DNA of 64,000 nt from Roseiarcus sp963813195 (lineage in GTDB: Bacteria > Pseudomonadota > Alphaproteobacteria > Rhizobiales > Beijerinckiaceae), in the NCBI GenBank assembly GCA_963813195.1, contig CAWEYC010000017.1, forward strand, positions 1-64,000. The letters run 5' to 3'. The translations under genes were made by a program, and so were the position numbers. The first letter of the stretch is position 1; each line of letters opens with the position of its first letter. Below are positions 39,660 through 48,558 of the stretch, piece by piece. The notes beneath the pieces are model-generated. The model was not told the origin of the DNA, made no database searches, and was given only the letters and a program-made list of their open reading frames with translations.

Positions 39660-41663
39660 ATGACCGGCGCGCCCAAGTCTCCGCCATTTCCCGAACCCGA
39701 AGTCGACGCGGTCGTGATCGACGACGAGGCCGACGAGCCCACGCCCGCGCTCGATCTCGATTTCGAGGAGACCCCGGTCGAAGAGGGCCCCCTGGCGCGC
39801 GGGGCGGCCGTGGTCAAGTCGTTCTGGAGGCATTCGCCGCACGGACCCGGCGTCTACCGCATGATCGGCGCCGACGGCGAGGTGCTTTATGTCGGCAAGG
39901 CGCGCTCGATCCGCAAGCGCGTCCAGAGCTACCTGACGCCGGAGCGCCAGAGCATCCGCATCGCCCGGATGATCGCGCAGACGGTGTCGATGGTGTTCGT
40001 CACCACCGAGAGCGAGGCCGAGGCGCTGCTGCTGGAGGCGAACTTCATCAAGCAGTTGAAGCCGCGCTACAACGTGCTGCTGCGCGACGACAAGAGCTTC
40101 CCCTTTATCCTCATCGCCGGCGGCCACGAGGCGCCGCGCCTCGTCAAGCATCGCGGCGCGCGTTCGGCGCCCGGAGATTATTTCGGCCCGTTCGCCAGCG
40201 CCGGGGCGGTGATGCGCACGCTCAACGCGCTGCAGCGCGCGTTCCTGCTTCGCACCTGTTCCGACAGCTTCTACGAGAACCGCACGCGCCCCTGCCTGCT
40301 TTATCAGATCAAGCGCTGCTCGGCGCCCTGCACGGCCGAGATCTCGCCCGCCGACTACGCCGAATTGGTTGACGAGGCGCGCGACTTCCTTTCGGGACGC
40401 AGCCGGGCGATCCGCCAGCGCCTGGCCAGGGAGATGAGCGAGGCCGCCGAGGCGCTGGAATTCGAGAAGGCCGCGCGCCTGCGCGACCGCATCTCGGCGC
40501 TCTCGGCGATCCAGGGCGAGCAAAGCGTCAATCCGCGCTCGGTGCCGGAGGCCGACGTGTTCGCGATCTGCGAGGAGGCGGGTCAGTTCTGCATCGAGGC
40601 GTTCTTCTTCCGCACCTATCAGAACTGGGGCAACCGCGCTTACTTTCCGCGCGCCGATAGCGCTTTGAGCGCCGCCGAGGTGCTCGATTCCTTCCTCGGG
40701 CAATTCTATCTCGAGCGGCCCGCGCCGCGGCTGGTGCTGCTCAGTCACGATGTCGCCTCGCGCCAATCCCTGGGCGAAATCCTCAGCGCGCGCGCCGGTC
40801 ATCGCATCGGCATCGGCGCGCCGCAGCGCGGCGAGAAGAAGGAGCTGGTCGACAACGCCTTGCGCAACGCGCGCGAGGCGCTGTCGCGCAAATTGGCGGA
40901 GGCGGCGAGCCAGGAAAAGCTGCTCGGCGCGCTCGGCGCAGCGTTCGGGATCGCCACGCCGCTGCGTCGCGTCGAGGTTTACGACAACTCGCACATCATG
41001 GGGACGAACGCGATCGGCGCGATGATCGTCGCCGGACCGGAAGGCTTCGTCAAAAACCAATACCGCACTTTCAACATCAAGAGCACGACCCTGACGCCGG
41101 GCGACGATTACGCGATGATGAGCGAGGTGCTGGGCCGCCGCTTCGCCCGTCTCGCCCGGCAGGCCGAAGCAACGCTGGCGCCAGCGGACGAGGGCGCCTT
41201 TCCCGACCGCCCTGATCTCGTCATCATCGACGGCGGACGCGGGCAGTTCGAGGCGACGCGACAGGTCTTCGCCGAACTCGGCGTTACCGGCGTCGCGCTC
41301 GCCTCGATCGCCAAGGGGCCGGACCGCAACGCCGGGCGCGAGACCTTCTTCGTCGAGGGGCGCGAGCCGTTCAAGCTGCCGCCGCGCGATCCTGCGCTGT
41401 TCTTCGTGCAGCGGCTGCGCGACGAGGCGCATCGCTTCGCCATCGGCACGCATCGCGCCAAGCGCAAGAAGGAATTCGTCAAAAGCCCGCTCGACGAAAT
41501 CCCCGGCATCGGCCCGGCGAGGAAGCGCGCTCTGCTGCACGCCTTCGGCTCGGCCAAGGACGTCGCCCGCGCCGGCCTCGCCGATCTCGAGAAGACGCCA
41601 GGCCTCAACGCCGCGACGGCGAAGCTGGTCTATGATTTCTTCCACGAGGCTGGCAGGAGCTGA
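39660..41663 (+). CDS. uvrC: UvrC, excinuclease ABC subunit C, 667 aa
   Basis: Dual-incision nuclease of nucleotide excision repair, works with UvrA and UvrB. Seen: an acidic N-terminal extension (about 55 residues), GIY-YIG nuclease domain with GPGVYRMIGADGEVLYVGKA and RKRVQSYLTPERQSIR, the UVR (UvrB-binding) helix EAAEALEFEKAARLRDRISA, the RNase H-like 5' nuclease domain with YDNSHIMGTNAIGAMIVAGP and IDGGRGQFEATRQVF, and a C-terminal helix-hairpin-helix pair (EIPGIGPARKRALLHAFGS). Start ATG 39660. No SOS box found close upstream. prmA follows 69 bases downstream after a palindrome. Confidence 0.95.
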   Translation: MTGAPKSPPFPEPEVDAVVIDDEADEPTPALDLDFEETPVEEGPLARGAAVVKSFWRHSPHGPGVYRMIGADGEVLYVGKARSIRKRVQSYLTPERQSIRIARMIAQTVSMVFVTTESEAEALLLEANFIKQLKPRYNVLLRDDKSFPFILIAGGHEAPRLVKHRGARSAPGDYFGPFASAGAVMRTLNALQRAFLLRTCSDSFYENRTRPCLLYQIKRCSAPCTAEISPADYAELVDEARDFLSGRSRAIRQRLAREMSEAAEALEFEKAARLRDRISALSAIQGEQSVNPRSVPEADVFAICEEAGQFCIEAFFFRTYQNWGNRAYFPRADSALSAAEVLDSFLGQFYLERPAPRLVLLSHDVASRQSLGEILSARAGHRIGIGAPQRGEKKELVDNALRNAREALSRKLAEAASQEKLLGALGAAFGIATPLRRVEVYDNSHIMGTNAIGAMIVAGPEGFVKNQYRTFNIKSTTLTPGDDYAMMSEVLGRRFARLARQAEATLAPADEGAFPDRPDLVIIDGGRGQFEATRQVFAELGVTGVALASIAKGPDRNAGRETFFVEGREPFKLPPRDPALFFVQRLRDEAHRFAIGTHRAKRKKEFVKSPLDEIPGIGPARKRALLHAFGSAKDVARAGLADLEKTPGLNAATAKLVYDFFHEAGRS

Positions 41664-41687
41664 GGGCGCGTGCTAGGGGGCCGCTTT

Positions 41688-41713
41688 CCCTTCTCCCGCA
41701 AGCGGGAGAAGGG
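41688..41713. repeat. Perfect CCCTTCTCCCGC palindrome between uvrC and prmA
   Basis: CCCTTCTCCCGC-AA-GCGGGAGAAGGG, a perfect 12-base inverted repeat with 2-base loop. Best-preserved member of the dispersed family in this window. Confidence 0.85.
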
Positions 41714-41732
41714 CGTCTCGCGAGAATCCCCA

Positions 41733-42644
41733 ATGCTGGAAGGCCTGCCCCCCAACAACGCCGCGCATCGGCTGCGCCTCGTCGTCAACGAGGCGCGCGC
41801 CCGCGCCGTCGCCGATCTCATCGTCGAGAGCTTCGAGCCGGCCGAAGCCGCTTCGACCGCCTTCGAGACCGAAGAGCCCTGGCCGGGCGGCGGCAAGGCA
41901 TGGCTGGTGGAAGCCTATTTCGGCTTCGAGCCGGACGAAGACGCGCTTCGCGAGCTCGTCGCGGTCGCCGCCGGCGAGGAGGCCGCCAATGCCGTCGAAT
42001 TCGGCGTAACGGAAAAGCGCGACTGGGTCGCCAACGCGCTCGCCGGCCTGAAGCCGGTGCGCGCCGGACGCTTTCTCGTTCATGGCGCGCACGACCGCGC
42101 GGCGCTCCGCGCCAACGACGTCGGCGTCGAGATCGAGGCGGGGCTCGCCTTCGGCACCGGCCACCATGGCACGACGCGCGGCTGCCTCCTCCATCTCGAT
42201 CGTCTCCTCAAGCGCCGCCGGCCGCGCAACGTGCTCGATGTCGGGTGCGGCGCCGGCGTGCTCGCCATCGCCGCTGCCAGGGTATTGAGGCGCAAGGTCC
42301 GGCTCGGCGACATCGATCCGGTGGCGGTTGGGGTCGCCAACGAAAACGCCCGCCTCAACGGCGTCGGCGCCTACTGCAAGGCGCTCGTCTCGCGCGGCGT
42401 CGAGGATCGGCGTCTACGCCAAGGCGCGCCCTACGATCTCGTCTTCGCCAACATCCTCGCCAAGCCGCTTCGCCTGCTCGCCCCCTCGCTCGCCGCCGTG
42501 ACGGCGCGCGACGGCGAGGCGATCGTCTCCGGGCTGCTGCTCAGCGACGTCTCCGGCGTGCTGGCGGCGTGGCGCGCGCAGGGGTTCTATTTGGCCGAGC
42601 GGATCGATCTCGAGGGATGGGCGAGCTTGCGGCTGAGGCGGTGA
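41733..42644 (+). CDS. prmA: Ribosomal protein L11 methyltransferase, 303 aa
   Basis: SAM-dependent methyltransferase that modifies lysines and the N-terminus of ribosomal protein L11. Seen: N-terminal L11-binding region (RLRLVVNEARARAVADLI), EKRDWVANALAGLKPVRAGR, AGLAFGTGHHGTTRGCL, SAM motif I LDVGCGAGVLAIAAARVL, DIDPVAVGVANENARLN and the catalytic-region motif DLVFANILAKPLRLLAP. ATG 41733 begins before the conserved N-terminus; the open frame further upstream overlaps the palindrome and is unlikely to be translated. Convergent with the AmmeMemo fusion gene. Confidence 0.93.
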   Translation: MLEGLPPNNAAHRLRLVVNEARARAVADLIVESFEPAEAASTAFETEEPWPGGGKAWLVEAYFGFEPDEDALRELVAVAAGEEAANAVEFGVTEKRDWVANALAGLKPVRAGRFLVHGAHDRAALRANDVGVEIEAGLAFGTGHHGTTRGCLLHLDRLLKRRRPRNVLDVGCGAGVLAIAAARVLRRKVRLGDIDPVAVGVANENARLNGVGAYCKALVSRGVEDRRLRQGAPYDLVFANILAKPLRLLAPSLAAVTARDGEAIVSGLLLSDVSGVLAAWRAQGFYLAERIDLEGWASLRLRR

Positions 42645-42661
42645 GCGGGGGGCGCCGCGCC

Positions 42662-44107
42662 TCACCCGGACGGCCGAACCGCGATCCATTCGAGGCCGGC
42701 GCCGCCGGGTTCGACGAACGAGCCTTCGAAAGTCTCGGTCGAGAAGCGCGAGGCGGTCATGGTCGCCGACCAATGGTCCGTCGCGACGCCCATCTTCTTC
42801 TTGAGCAGGCGGACGAAGTCGACCGGCGAGGGGACTTCGCGCCAGACGCTGGGCAGAAACAGCGCGGCCGCCCGGCCGTCCCGTAGCAACAGGCCGTCGC
42901 GGTCGGGCCGCAGGGCGTCGATCAGCTCCTCTTCGCTCCGGCAGGGGATCGGCGCGGCGGGCGAAAGGACGGAGATCTTGATCGTGAGATCGCCCAGTTC
43001 GGCGCGCGTCAGCGGCGCAAAGCGCGGATCGCCGAACCCGGCCTTGGCTGCGTTGACGCCGACATCGGCGACCAGAGATCGCTGCGCGAACAACGAACCG
43101 ACGCAACCCCGCAGGGTCGCGCCGCGCTCTAGCGTCACGAAGGCGGCGCGCCGCGCCGTCAGTCCCGGCGGCAGGCCCGCCGCCGGGACGACATCGGGCG
43201 CCGTTCCGCCCCGGCTCGCGGCGAAGTCCAACGAGGCCGACGCGGCGGCGACGAGGCGATCCCGATCGGCGCCTTCGAGCCGCGCCACATCGGGATGTTC
43301 GAAGGCGAACGCGCCGTAGCCGACGACGCGATCCCGCGAGCCGCCGGCCTGATCCGAAGTCGCGAAAGCGATCCCCGTCGATCTCATGCGAAGGCTCTCT
43401 GCGAAGCGCATCGCCCCCTTGAGGGCGGCGTAGCCGCAGGCGTTGGCGGGGCCGAGCTCGTCCCAGCGGCCAGTCTCGATCAATCCGCGGGTCGCGTCGT
43501 CCTTGGCGCGCGCGGCGTCAGCGGAGAGGAAATGCGAAAGGTCGGAGGAAATGCCGATCGCTGTTTCCGGGCCGCCCCAGAGGCGGCGCACTACCTCCTC
43601 GACGAGTTCGGGCGTCGCCTCGCCGACCAGCGTCGGCGCAATCTCGAGGTTCGGGATCAGCCGCTGCAGAAAGATCAGCAGCATTTCCAGGCTGTGTTCG
43701 CCTTCGAAAGGCCTCGCGTCGACGGCGACGCCGTCGAGTGGCAGGATCGATTGCAGCGCCTCGTTGGCCACGGGAGCGACGCCCAGCGGGGTCGACCAGG
43801 CGGCGGCGGGGTGAACAGCCACCCCCCGCAAAGGCGCGCGGTGATTGGGCCCGAGAATGACGACGCGGCGCACGCCCGCCGTCAGATCCAACCCGCGCAA
43901 CGCCTGAGCGGCGACGGCGCCGGAATAATCAATGCCGGCATGGGGAGCGACCGCCATTTTCGCCCGGAACGGCAAGGCGGGCGCGGCTGCGAAGGCCGCA
44001 TCGATCTTCGCGGCCAGAACAGCGGAATCGCGGGGGTAGAAGAGCCCCGCGACCTGGGCGGGATGCGTCCCCGGCCCCTGCGCCGAAGACTTCGTCATGA
44101 TGTTCAT
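42662..44107 (-). CDS. AmmeMemoRadiSam system MEMO-AMMECR1 fusion protein, 481 aa
   Basis: Fusion of two members of the AmmeMemoRadiSam set. The N-terminal MEMO domain (about residues 15-290) has HPAQVAGLFYPRDSAVLAAK, PHAGIDYSGAVAAQALRG with His, LGPNHRAPLRGVAV with His, FEGEHSLEMLLIFLQ and GISSDLSHFLSADAAR. The C-terminal AMMECR1 domain (about 300-481) has the hallmark hexapeptide as LRGCVGSL, DPRFAPLTRAELGDLTIKIS and LLLRDGRAAALFLPSVW. The MEMO fold resembles iron dioxygenases, and human MEMO1 binds metals. The bacterial system's reaction is unknown. ATG 44107 is preferred (44098 possible). Divergent from the radical SAM gene. Confidence 0.9.
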   Translation of the reverse strand: MNIMTKSSAQGPGTHPAQVAGLFYPRDSAVLAAKIDAAFAAAPALPFRAKMAVAPHAGIDYSGAVAAQALRGLDLTAGVRRVVILGPNHRAPLRGVAVHPAAAWSTPLGVAPVANEALQSILPLDGVAVDARPFEGEHSLEMLLIFLQRLIPNLEIAPTLVGEATPELVEEVVRRLWGGPETAIGISSDLSHFLSADAARAKDDATRGLIETGRWDELGPANACGYAALKGAMRFAESLRMRSTGIAFATSDQAGGSRDRVVGYGAFAFEHPDVARLEGADRDRLVAAASASLDFAASRGGTAPDVVPAAGLPPGLTARRAAFVTLERGATLRGCVGSLFAQRSLVADVGVNAAKAGFGDPRFAPLTRAELGDLTIKISVLSPAAPIPCRSEEELIDALRPDRDGLLLRDGRAAALFLPSVWREVPSPVDFVRLLKKKMGVATDHWSATMTASRFSTETFEGSFVEPGGAGLEWIAVRPSG

Positions 44108-44204
44108 GGCCAATCTCGCGAGAAGGGCGGCTGCGCGGCGTCGATGCTGCCCTCGCGGCGCGCATTCCTATATAAGGGACGGCGTCTCGAAGTGGACTGT
44201 TTCC

Positions 44205-45278
44205 GTGCGGATCGTCGATCATTTTTCCCGCGCGCTGCCCGACGGGCGGATATTGTGCGAGGTTTGCCCCCGCGCCTGCAAGATCGGCCCGGGTCAACGC
44301 GGCCTCTGCTATGTCAGGCAAAACGTCGACGGCCACATGGCGCTGACCACCGACGGGCTGTCGTCCGGCTTTTGCATCGATCCGATCGAGAAGAAGCCGC
44401 TCAACCATTTCCTGCCCGGCAGTTCGGTGTTGTCCTTCGGGACGGCGGGCTGCAATCTCGCCTGCGCGTTTTGCCAGAACCACGAAATCTCGAAGAGCCG
44501 CGAGGTCGACACCAGCGCGCAGAGAGCCTCGCCGGAGACGATCGCGCGCGCCGCGGCCGAACTCGGCTGCGCCTCCGTCGCCTTCACGTACAACGATCCC
44601 GTGATTTTCTTCGAATATGCGATGGACGTCGCGGCGGCGTGCCATGAGCGCGGCGTGAAGAGCGTCGCTGTGACGGCGGGCTACATGTGCGCCGAGCCGC
44701 GCGCCGAATTCTACCGTTGCATCGATGCAGCCAATGTCGATCTGAAGGGGTTCACTGAGGATTTCTACCGCCGGCACACCGCCTCGCATCTGGAGCCGGT
44801 GCTCGACACGCTGCGCTATCTCCAGCACGAGACGAACGTCTGGCTCGAGATCACCACGCTGCTCATTCCCGGCGAGAACGACGCCCCCGAGGAGATCGAC
44901 GCGCTGACGCGATGGATCGGGGAAGACCTGGGAACGGAGGTCCCGCTGCACTTCTCCGCGTTCCATCCGGACTACCGCATGATCGACCATCCCCCGACGC
45001 CGAAAGCGACTCTCATGCGCGCCCGCGGGCAGGCCCTCGCCAATGGCCTGAAGCATGTCTACATCGGCAACCGCCGCGGTCCCGAGGGCGAGACGACGTC
45101 CTGCGCAGGCTGCGGCGCGGCGCTGATCGGGCGCGACGCCTACGATCTGACCGCCTACGAACTCAATGCGTCAGGCGCCTGCCCGCATTGCGCCCGGCCG
45201 CTCGCCGGCCGCTTCGCGACTCGGCGGGGCCATTGGGGCCGCCGTAGGCAGCCGGTTGCGATCGAGGCGTTTGCGTAG
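44205..45278 (+). CDS. AmmeMemoRadiSam system radical SAM enzyme, 357 aa
   Basis: Radical SAM enzyme of the AmmeMemoRadiSam set (PflA-like). Seen: N-terminal Cys cluster CEVCPRACKIGPGQRGLC, GTAGCNLACAFCQNHEISKS with the CxxxCxxC SAM-cluster site near residue 85, VAFTYNDPVIFFEYAMDV, DAANVDLKGFTEDFYRRHTA and LEITTLLIPGENDA. The C-terminal zinc-ribbon-like part has CAGCG and CPHCARPL. GTG 44205 gives the usual short N-terminus; the frame is open to 44097, overlapping the divergent gene, which is unlikely. Shares the short intergenic region, with TATAAG at about 44170, with the fusion gene. Confidence 0.9.
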   Translation: MRIVDHFSRALPDGRILCEVCPRACKIGPGQRGLCYVRQNVDGHMALTTDGLSSGFCIDPIEKKPLNHFLPGSSVLSFGTAGCNLACAFCQNHEISKSREVDTSAQRASPETIARAAAELGCASVAFTYNDPVIFFEYAMDVAAACHERGVKSVAVTAGYMCAEPRAEFYRCIDAANVDLKGFTEDFYRRHTASHLEPVLDTLRYLQHETNVWLEITTLLIPGENDAPEEIDALTRWIGEDLGTEVPLHFSAFHPDYRMIDHPPTPKATLMRARGQALANGLKHVYIGNRRGPEGETTSCAGCGAALIGRDAYDLTAYELNASGACPHCARPLAGRFATRRGHWGRRRQPVAIEAFA

Positions 45279-45305
45279 TGCGGAGAGGGCGGCCCCGCCA
45301 TTCCC

Positions 45306-46187
45306 TCAAACGAACATCGCTCGGTCCCGCCCCACGCTCGCGATCATATGCTCGCAGACAGCGCGGATGCGCCCGAGGCCGCGCGTATCCTCGTGGGTGA
45401 CGATCCAATAGCTACGCGTGGCTCGGCGCTCGGGCAGCACCCGTCGCAAATCCTTGAAACGCCGCGCGATGAAATCATGCACGACGCCGAGCCCGAGCCC
45501 GGCGCGCAGCGCCTCGAACTGGGTGACCGCGCTCGCGCACTCGAACGCGGTCGGCGCGCCGCCGTAGAGTTCGCGGACATAGTCGAGCGCGCTGGAAAAT
45601 GCATATTCCTCGACATAGCCGATGAGGCGATGGCCCGCGAGTTCGCCGACTTCGCGCGGCTTTTGGTGCGCCTTCAAATAGTCGGCGCTGGCGTAGATTC
45701 CCAAGCTGTAGTCGGTGAGCTTGCGCGCCACGAAGCGGCCCTCCTCGGGCTTGTCCAGCACCACGACGATATCGACTTCGCGCCGCGCCAGCGGGATGAC
45801 CTGCGGGACCGGGGCGAGCTGGATGCGGACGCCGGGGTTGCGTTCGACGAATTCACGCAACGCGCCGGCGAGGTAATAGGTGGAGAAGCCATCTGGCGCG
45901 CCGATGCGCACGACGCCGGTGAGTTCGACGTCGACGTCGGAGATTTCCGCTTGCGCGTGCAGGAACGCGCTCTCCATTTCCTCGGCGGCGGAGAGAAAGC
46001 GCTCGCCCGCGCTGGTCAGCCGCGCGCCGGTGGTGCGCCGATCGAACAACCGCGCGCCGAGCGCCGCCTCCAGCGCCGCGATGCGCCGGCTGACGGTGGC
46101 GTGGTCGAGTCGTAGGCGTTTGGCCGCCGCGACGAATTGTCCGGCTCGCGCGACCGCGAGAAAAACCCTGACATTGTCCCAGTCCAT
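45306..46187 (-). CDS. LysR-type regulator, 293 aa
   Basis: LysR-family DNA-binding protein. Seen: N-terminal winged HTH (VRVFLAVARAGQFVAAAKRL, RLDHATVSRRIAALEAALG, ARLFDRRTTG) and effector-binding domain with VRIGAPDGFSTYYLAGALRE, VDIVVVLDKPEEGRFVARKL and QFEALRAGLGLGVVHDFIAR. It is divergent from mmsA with a 110-base gap, the classic arrangement for a LysR regulator and its target, so it probably controls valine degradation. The effector is unknown. It ends 27 bases from the convergent radical SAM gene. Confidence 0.9.
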   Translation of the reverse strand: MDWDNVRVFLAVARAGQFVAAAKRLRLDHATVSRRIAALEAALGARLFDRRTTGARLTSAGERFLSAAEEMESAFLHAQAEISDVDVELTGVVRIGAPDGFSTYYLAGALREFVERNPGVRIQLAPVPQVIPLARREVDIVVVLDKPEEGRFVARKLTDYSLGIYASADYLKAHQKPREVGELAGHRLIGYVEEYAFSSALDYVRELYGGAPTAFECASAVTQFEALRAGLGLGVVHDFIARRFKDLRRVLPERRATRSYWIVTHEDTRGLGRIRAVCEHMIASVGRDRAMFV

Positions 46188-46297
46188 CGGCGTCGTTTAG
46201 CACATTTTCGCACGCCTGATGCGCGCAATCGGCGATTGTTGTGCAGGAAATCCTGATGCATAAAGGCGGCCAGCAAAGCATCCTAAGGGAGCGCACC

Positions 46298-47794
46298 ATG
46301 GTCGAATACGGTCACTTCATCGGCGGCAAGCGCGTCGCGGGAACCTCGGGCCGGTCGGCCGAAGTGTTTCAGCCTATGGACGGCACGGTGCGCGGCACGG
46401 TCGCGCTCGCGTCCCCCGACGAGTTGCGCGCCGCGGTTCTCAACGCCAAGGCGGCGCAGCCGGGCTGGGCCGCGACCAACCCGCAGCGGCGTGTGCGCAT
46501 CCTGATGAAGTTCAACGATCTCATCGCCCAGCACACCGAAGAACTCGCCGACATCCTCGCCCGCGAGCACGGCAAGACGATCCCCGACGCCAAGGGCGAC
46601 ATTCAGCGCGGCGTCGAAGTGCTCGAATTCGCCTTCGGCGCGCCGCATCTGATGAAGGGCGAATACACCGACGGCGCCGGCCCCAATATCGACGTCTATT
46701 CGATTCGCCAGCCGCTCGGGGTCGTCGCCGGCATCACGCCGTTCAATTTCCCCGCGATGATCCCGCTGTGGAAGTTCGCGCCGGCCGTCGCCTGCGGCAA
46801 CGCCTTCATCCTCAAGCCGTCCGAGCGCGACCCGGGCGTGCCGATGCGCCTCGCCGAACTCTTCATGGAAGCGGGCGGCCCTCCTGGCATCTTCAACGTC
46901 GTCAACGGCGACAAGGTCGCGGTCGACGCGATCCTCGACGATCCCGACATCCAGGCGATCGGCTTCGTCGGCTCGACGCCTATTGCGCACTACATCTATT
47001 CGCGCGGCACGGCGAGCGGCAAGCGCGTGCAGTGCTTTGGCGGCGCCAAGAACCACATGGTGGTTATGCCCGACGCCGACATGGACCAGGTCGTCGATGC
47101 GCTGATCGGTTCCGGCTACGGCGCGGCGGGCGAGCGCTGCATGGCGGTCTCCGTCGCCGTTCCGGTCGGCCAGAAAACGGCCGACGAACTGGTGCGTCGG
47201 CTCATCCCGCGCGTCGAGTCGCTCAAGATCGGCCCCTCCACAGACGGCAGCGCCGATTACGGCCCGCTGGTGACGCGCGCCCATCTGGAGAAGGTGAAGT
47301 CCTACATCGACCTCGGCGTCGCGGAAGGCGCCAAGCTCGCGGTCGATGGCCGCGGCTTCAAATTGCAGGGCTACGAGAACGGCTTCTATCTCGGCGGCAG
47401 CCTGTTCGACAACGTCAGCAAGGACATGCGCATCTACAAGGAGGAGATCTTCGGCCCCGTGCTCTCGGTCGTGCGCGCGACGAACTACAGCGAAGCGCTC
47501 GGCCTGTGCAACGACCACGAATACGGCAACGGCGTCGCCATCTTCACCCGCGACGGCGATGCGGCGCGCGACTTCGCCTCCAAGGTCCAGATCGGCATGG
47601 TCGGCGTCAACGTGCCGATCCCGGTGCCGGCCGCCTATTACACCTTCGGCGGCTGGAAGCGCTCCGGCTTCGGCGACCTCAACCAGTACGGTCCGGATTC
47701 GATCCGCTTCTACACCAAGACCAAGACCGTCACCTCGCGCTGGCCGTCGGGCGTCAAGGACGGCGCGGATTTCAGCATCCCGACGATGGAGTGA
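46298..47794 (+). CDS. mmsA: Methylmalonate-semialdehyde dehydrogenase (CoA-acylating), 498 aa
   Basis: Oxidises (methyl)malonate semialdehyde with NAD and CoA to propionyl-CoA/acetyl-CoA and CO2, the last step of distal valine catabolism. Seen: FIGGKRVAGTSGRSAEV, PLGVVAGITPFNFPAMIPLW, LKPSERDPGVPMRLAELFME, GFVGSTPIAHYIYSRGTASG, GAKNHMVVMPDAD and catalytic Cys in GAAGERCMAVSVAVPVG near residue 285. The aldehyde-dehydrogenase Glu is replaced as typical for MmsA. Length 498 is the family norm. ATG 46298, with AAGGGAG upstream. First gene of the operon. Confidence 0.95.
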   Translation: MVEYGHFIGGKRVAGTSGRSAEVFQPMDGTVRGTVALASPDELRAAVLNAKAAQPGWAATNPQRRVRILMKFNDLIAQHTEELADILAREHGKTIPDAKGDIQRGVEVLEFAFGAPHLMKGEYTDGAGPNIDVYSIRQPLGVVAGITPFNFPAMIPLWKFAPAVACGNAFILKPSERDPGVPMRLAELFMEAGGPPGIFNVVNGDKVAVDAILDDPDIQAIGFVGSTPIAHYIYSRGTASGKRVQCFGGAKNHMVVMPDADMDQVVDALIGSGYGAAGERCMAVSVAVPVGQKTADELVRRLIPRVESLKIGPSTDGSADYGPLVTRAHLEKVKSYIDLGVAEGAKLAVDGRGFKLQGYENGFYLGGSLFDNVSKDMRIYKEEIFGPVLSVVRATNYSEALGLCNDHEYGNGVAIFTRDGDAARDFASKVQIGMVGVNVPIPVPAAYYTFGGWKRSGFGDLNQYGPDSIRFYTKTKTVTSRWPSGVKDGADFSIPTME

Positions 47795-47869
47795 GCGGAC
47801 AGGGCTGGCGGAAACGCCGGCTCGTCTCTTGGCTCCGTCAGCCGGCGCTCGAAAGGTCGGGCCGGATGT

Positions 47870-47887
47870 GCTATCACGTTTGATAGC
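47870..47887. promoter_or_regulatory. Candidate VapB operator dyad
   Basis: GCTATCA-CGTT-TGATAGC, perfect 7-base arms with a 4-base centre, 14 bases before the start of vapB. Autoregulated antitoxin operons usually have such a site. Located in the mmsA-vapB gap. Confidence 0.68.
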
Positions 47888-47901
47888 ATGGGAGTTCCGC
47901 A

Positions 47902-48132
47902 ATGGCCCAGGTTCTGATCCGCAATGTTCCCGATGACGTGCTGGCGGCCCATCGCGCGCGCGCAAAAGCCCATGGACGTTCGCTGGAGCAGGAACTGCGC
48001 GATCTCATCGAGAAGTCGGCGCCCTACACGCCCGAGGAGCGCTTGGCTGTCGTGGAGCGATTTGAACGTTTGACCCCGCCGGGCCCGCGCACTGATCCCG
48101 CCGAACTGATTAGGGAAGATCGGGAGCGGTGA
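47902..48132 (+). CDS. vapB: VapB/FitA-type antitoxin, 76 aa
   Basis: Ribbon-helix-helix antitoxin. Seen: QVLIRNVPDDVLAAHRARAK as strand and first helix, then GRSLEQELRDLIEKSA; a C-terminal tail (PPGPRTDPAELIREDRER) that would insert into the toxin's PIN domain. FitA-like rather than classical AbrB-type VapB. The last four bases overlap the GTG of the toxin gene (GTGA), standard for such pairs. A perfect dyad sits just upstream. The module is inside the valine operon. Confidence 0.88.
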   Translation: MAQVLIRNVPDDVLAAHRARAKAHGRSLEQELRDLIEKSAPYTPEERLAVVERFERLTPPGPRTDPAELIREDRER

Positions 48133-48551
48133 GCGAAATCGTCATCGACGCGAGCGTGGCTCTGTGTTGGTTTGCGGCCGAGGCGGACACCGCCGCTGCG
48201 AAACGCCTGGTTCGGAGCGCTGTGGATTTGGTGGCCCCATCGCTGCTTCTTACCGAACTCGCCAGCGGTTTGTGGAAGAAGACGCGGCGTGGCGAACTGG
48301 ATTGGGACGTCGCAAACACGGCCATGCGCGAAATCAGGCGTTTCGTTCCGCAGTTTGTCGATTTGGCGGAACTGGCGGCGCCGGCTCTCGCGCTTTCGCA
48401 TGAACTCGACCACTCCGTTTACGACTGCGTCTATCTGGCGCTCGCGCGGCGCCGCCAAGCGCCATTCGTGACGCTTGACCGCCAATTCGCCAATCAGGTT
48501 GCGGAAACGCGCTACGCGTCTGACATCGTCCATCTCGCAGATTGGAGTTGA
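48129..48551 (+). CDS. vapC: VapC-type PIN-domain toxin, 140 aa
   Basis: PIN-domain ribonuclease toxin. Seen: acidic residues of the active site in EIVIDASVALCWFAAE (Asp 7), LLLTELASGLWKKTR (Glu), DHSVYDCVYLALARRRQAP (Asp) and FVTLDRQFANQV (Asp). Likely cuts tRNA or rRNA as other VapC proteins do, but the target cannot be read from sequence. GTG 48129 overlaps the antitoxin stop. The downstream acyl-CoA dehydrogenase gene starts 7 bases after its stop, so transcription of the two is linked. Intact. Confidence 0.9.
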   Translation: MSEIVIDASVALCWFAAEADTAAAKRLVRSAVDLVAPSLLLTELASGLWKKTRRGELDWDVANTAMREIRRFVPQFVDLAELAAPALALSHELDHSVYDCVYLALARRRQAPFVTLDRQFANQVAETRYASDIVHLADWS

Positions 48552-48558
48552 AGCGCCG

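Noticed and set aside
39609..41645. Long minus-strand frame opposite uvrC
   Set aside because: Antisense shadow of a certain gene, composition typical for such frames, no start signal or motif.
44097..44204. Extended N-terminus of the radical SAM protein
   Set aside because: It would overlap the divergent fusion gene and is Arg-rich without conservation; GTG 44205 gives the typical start.
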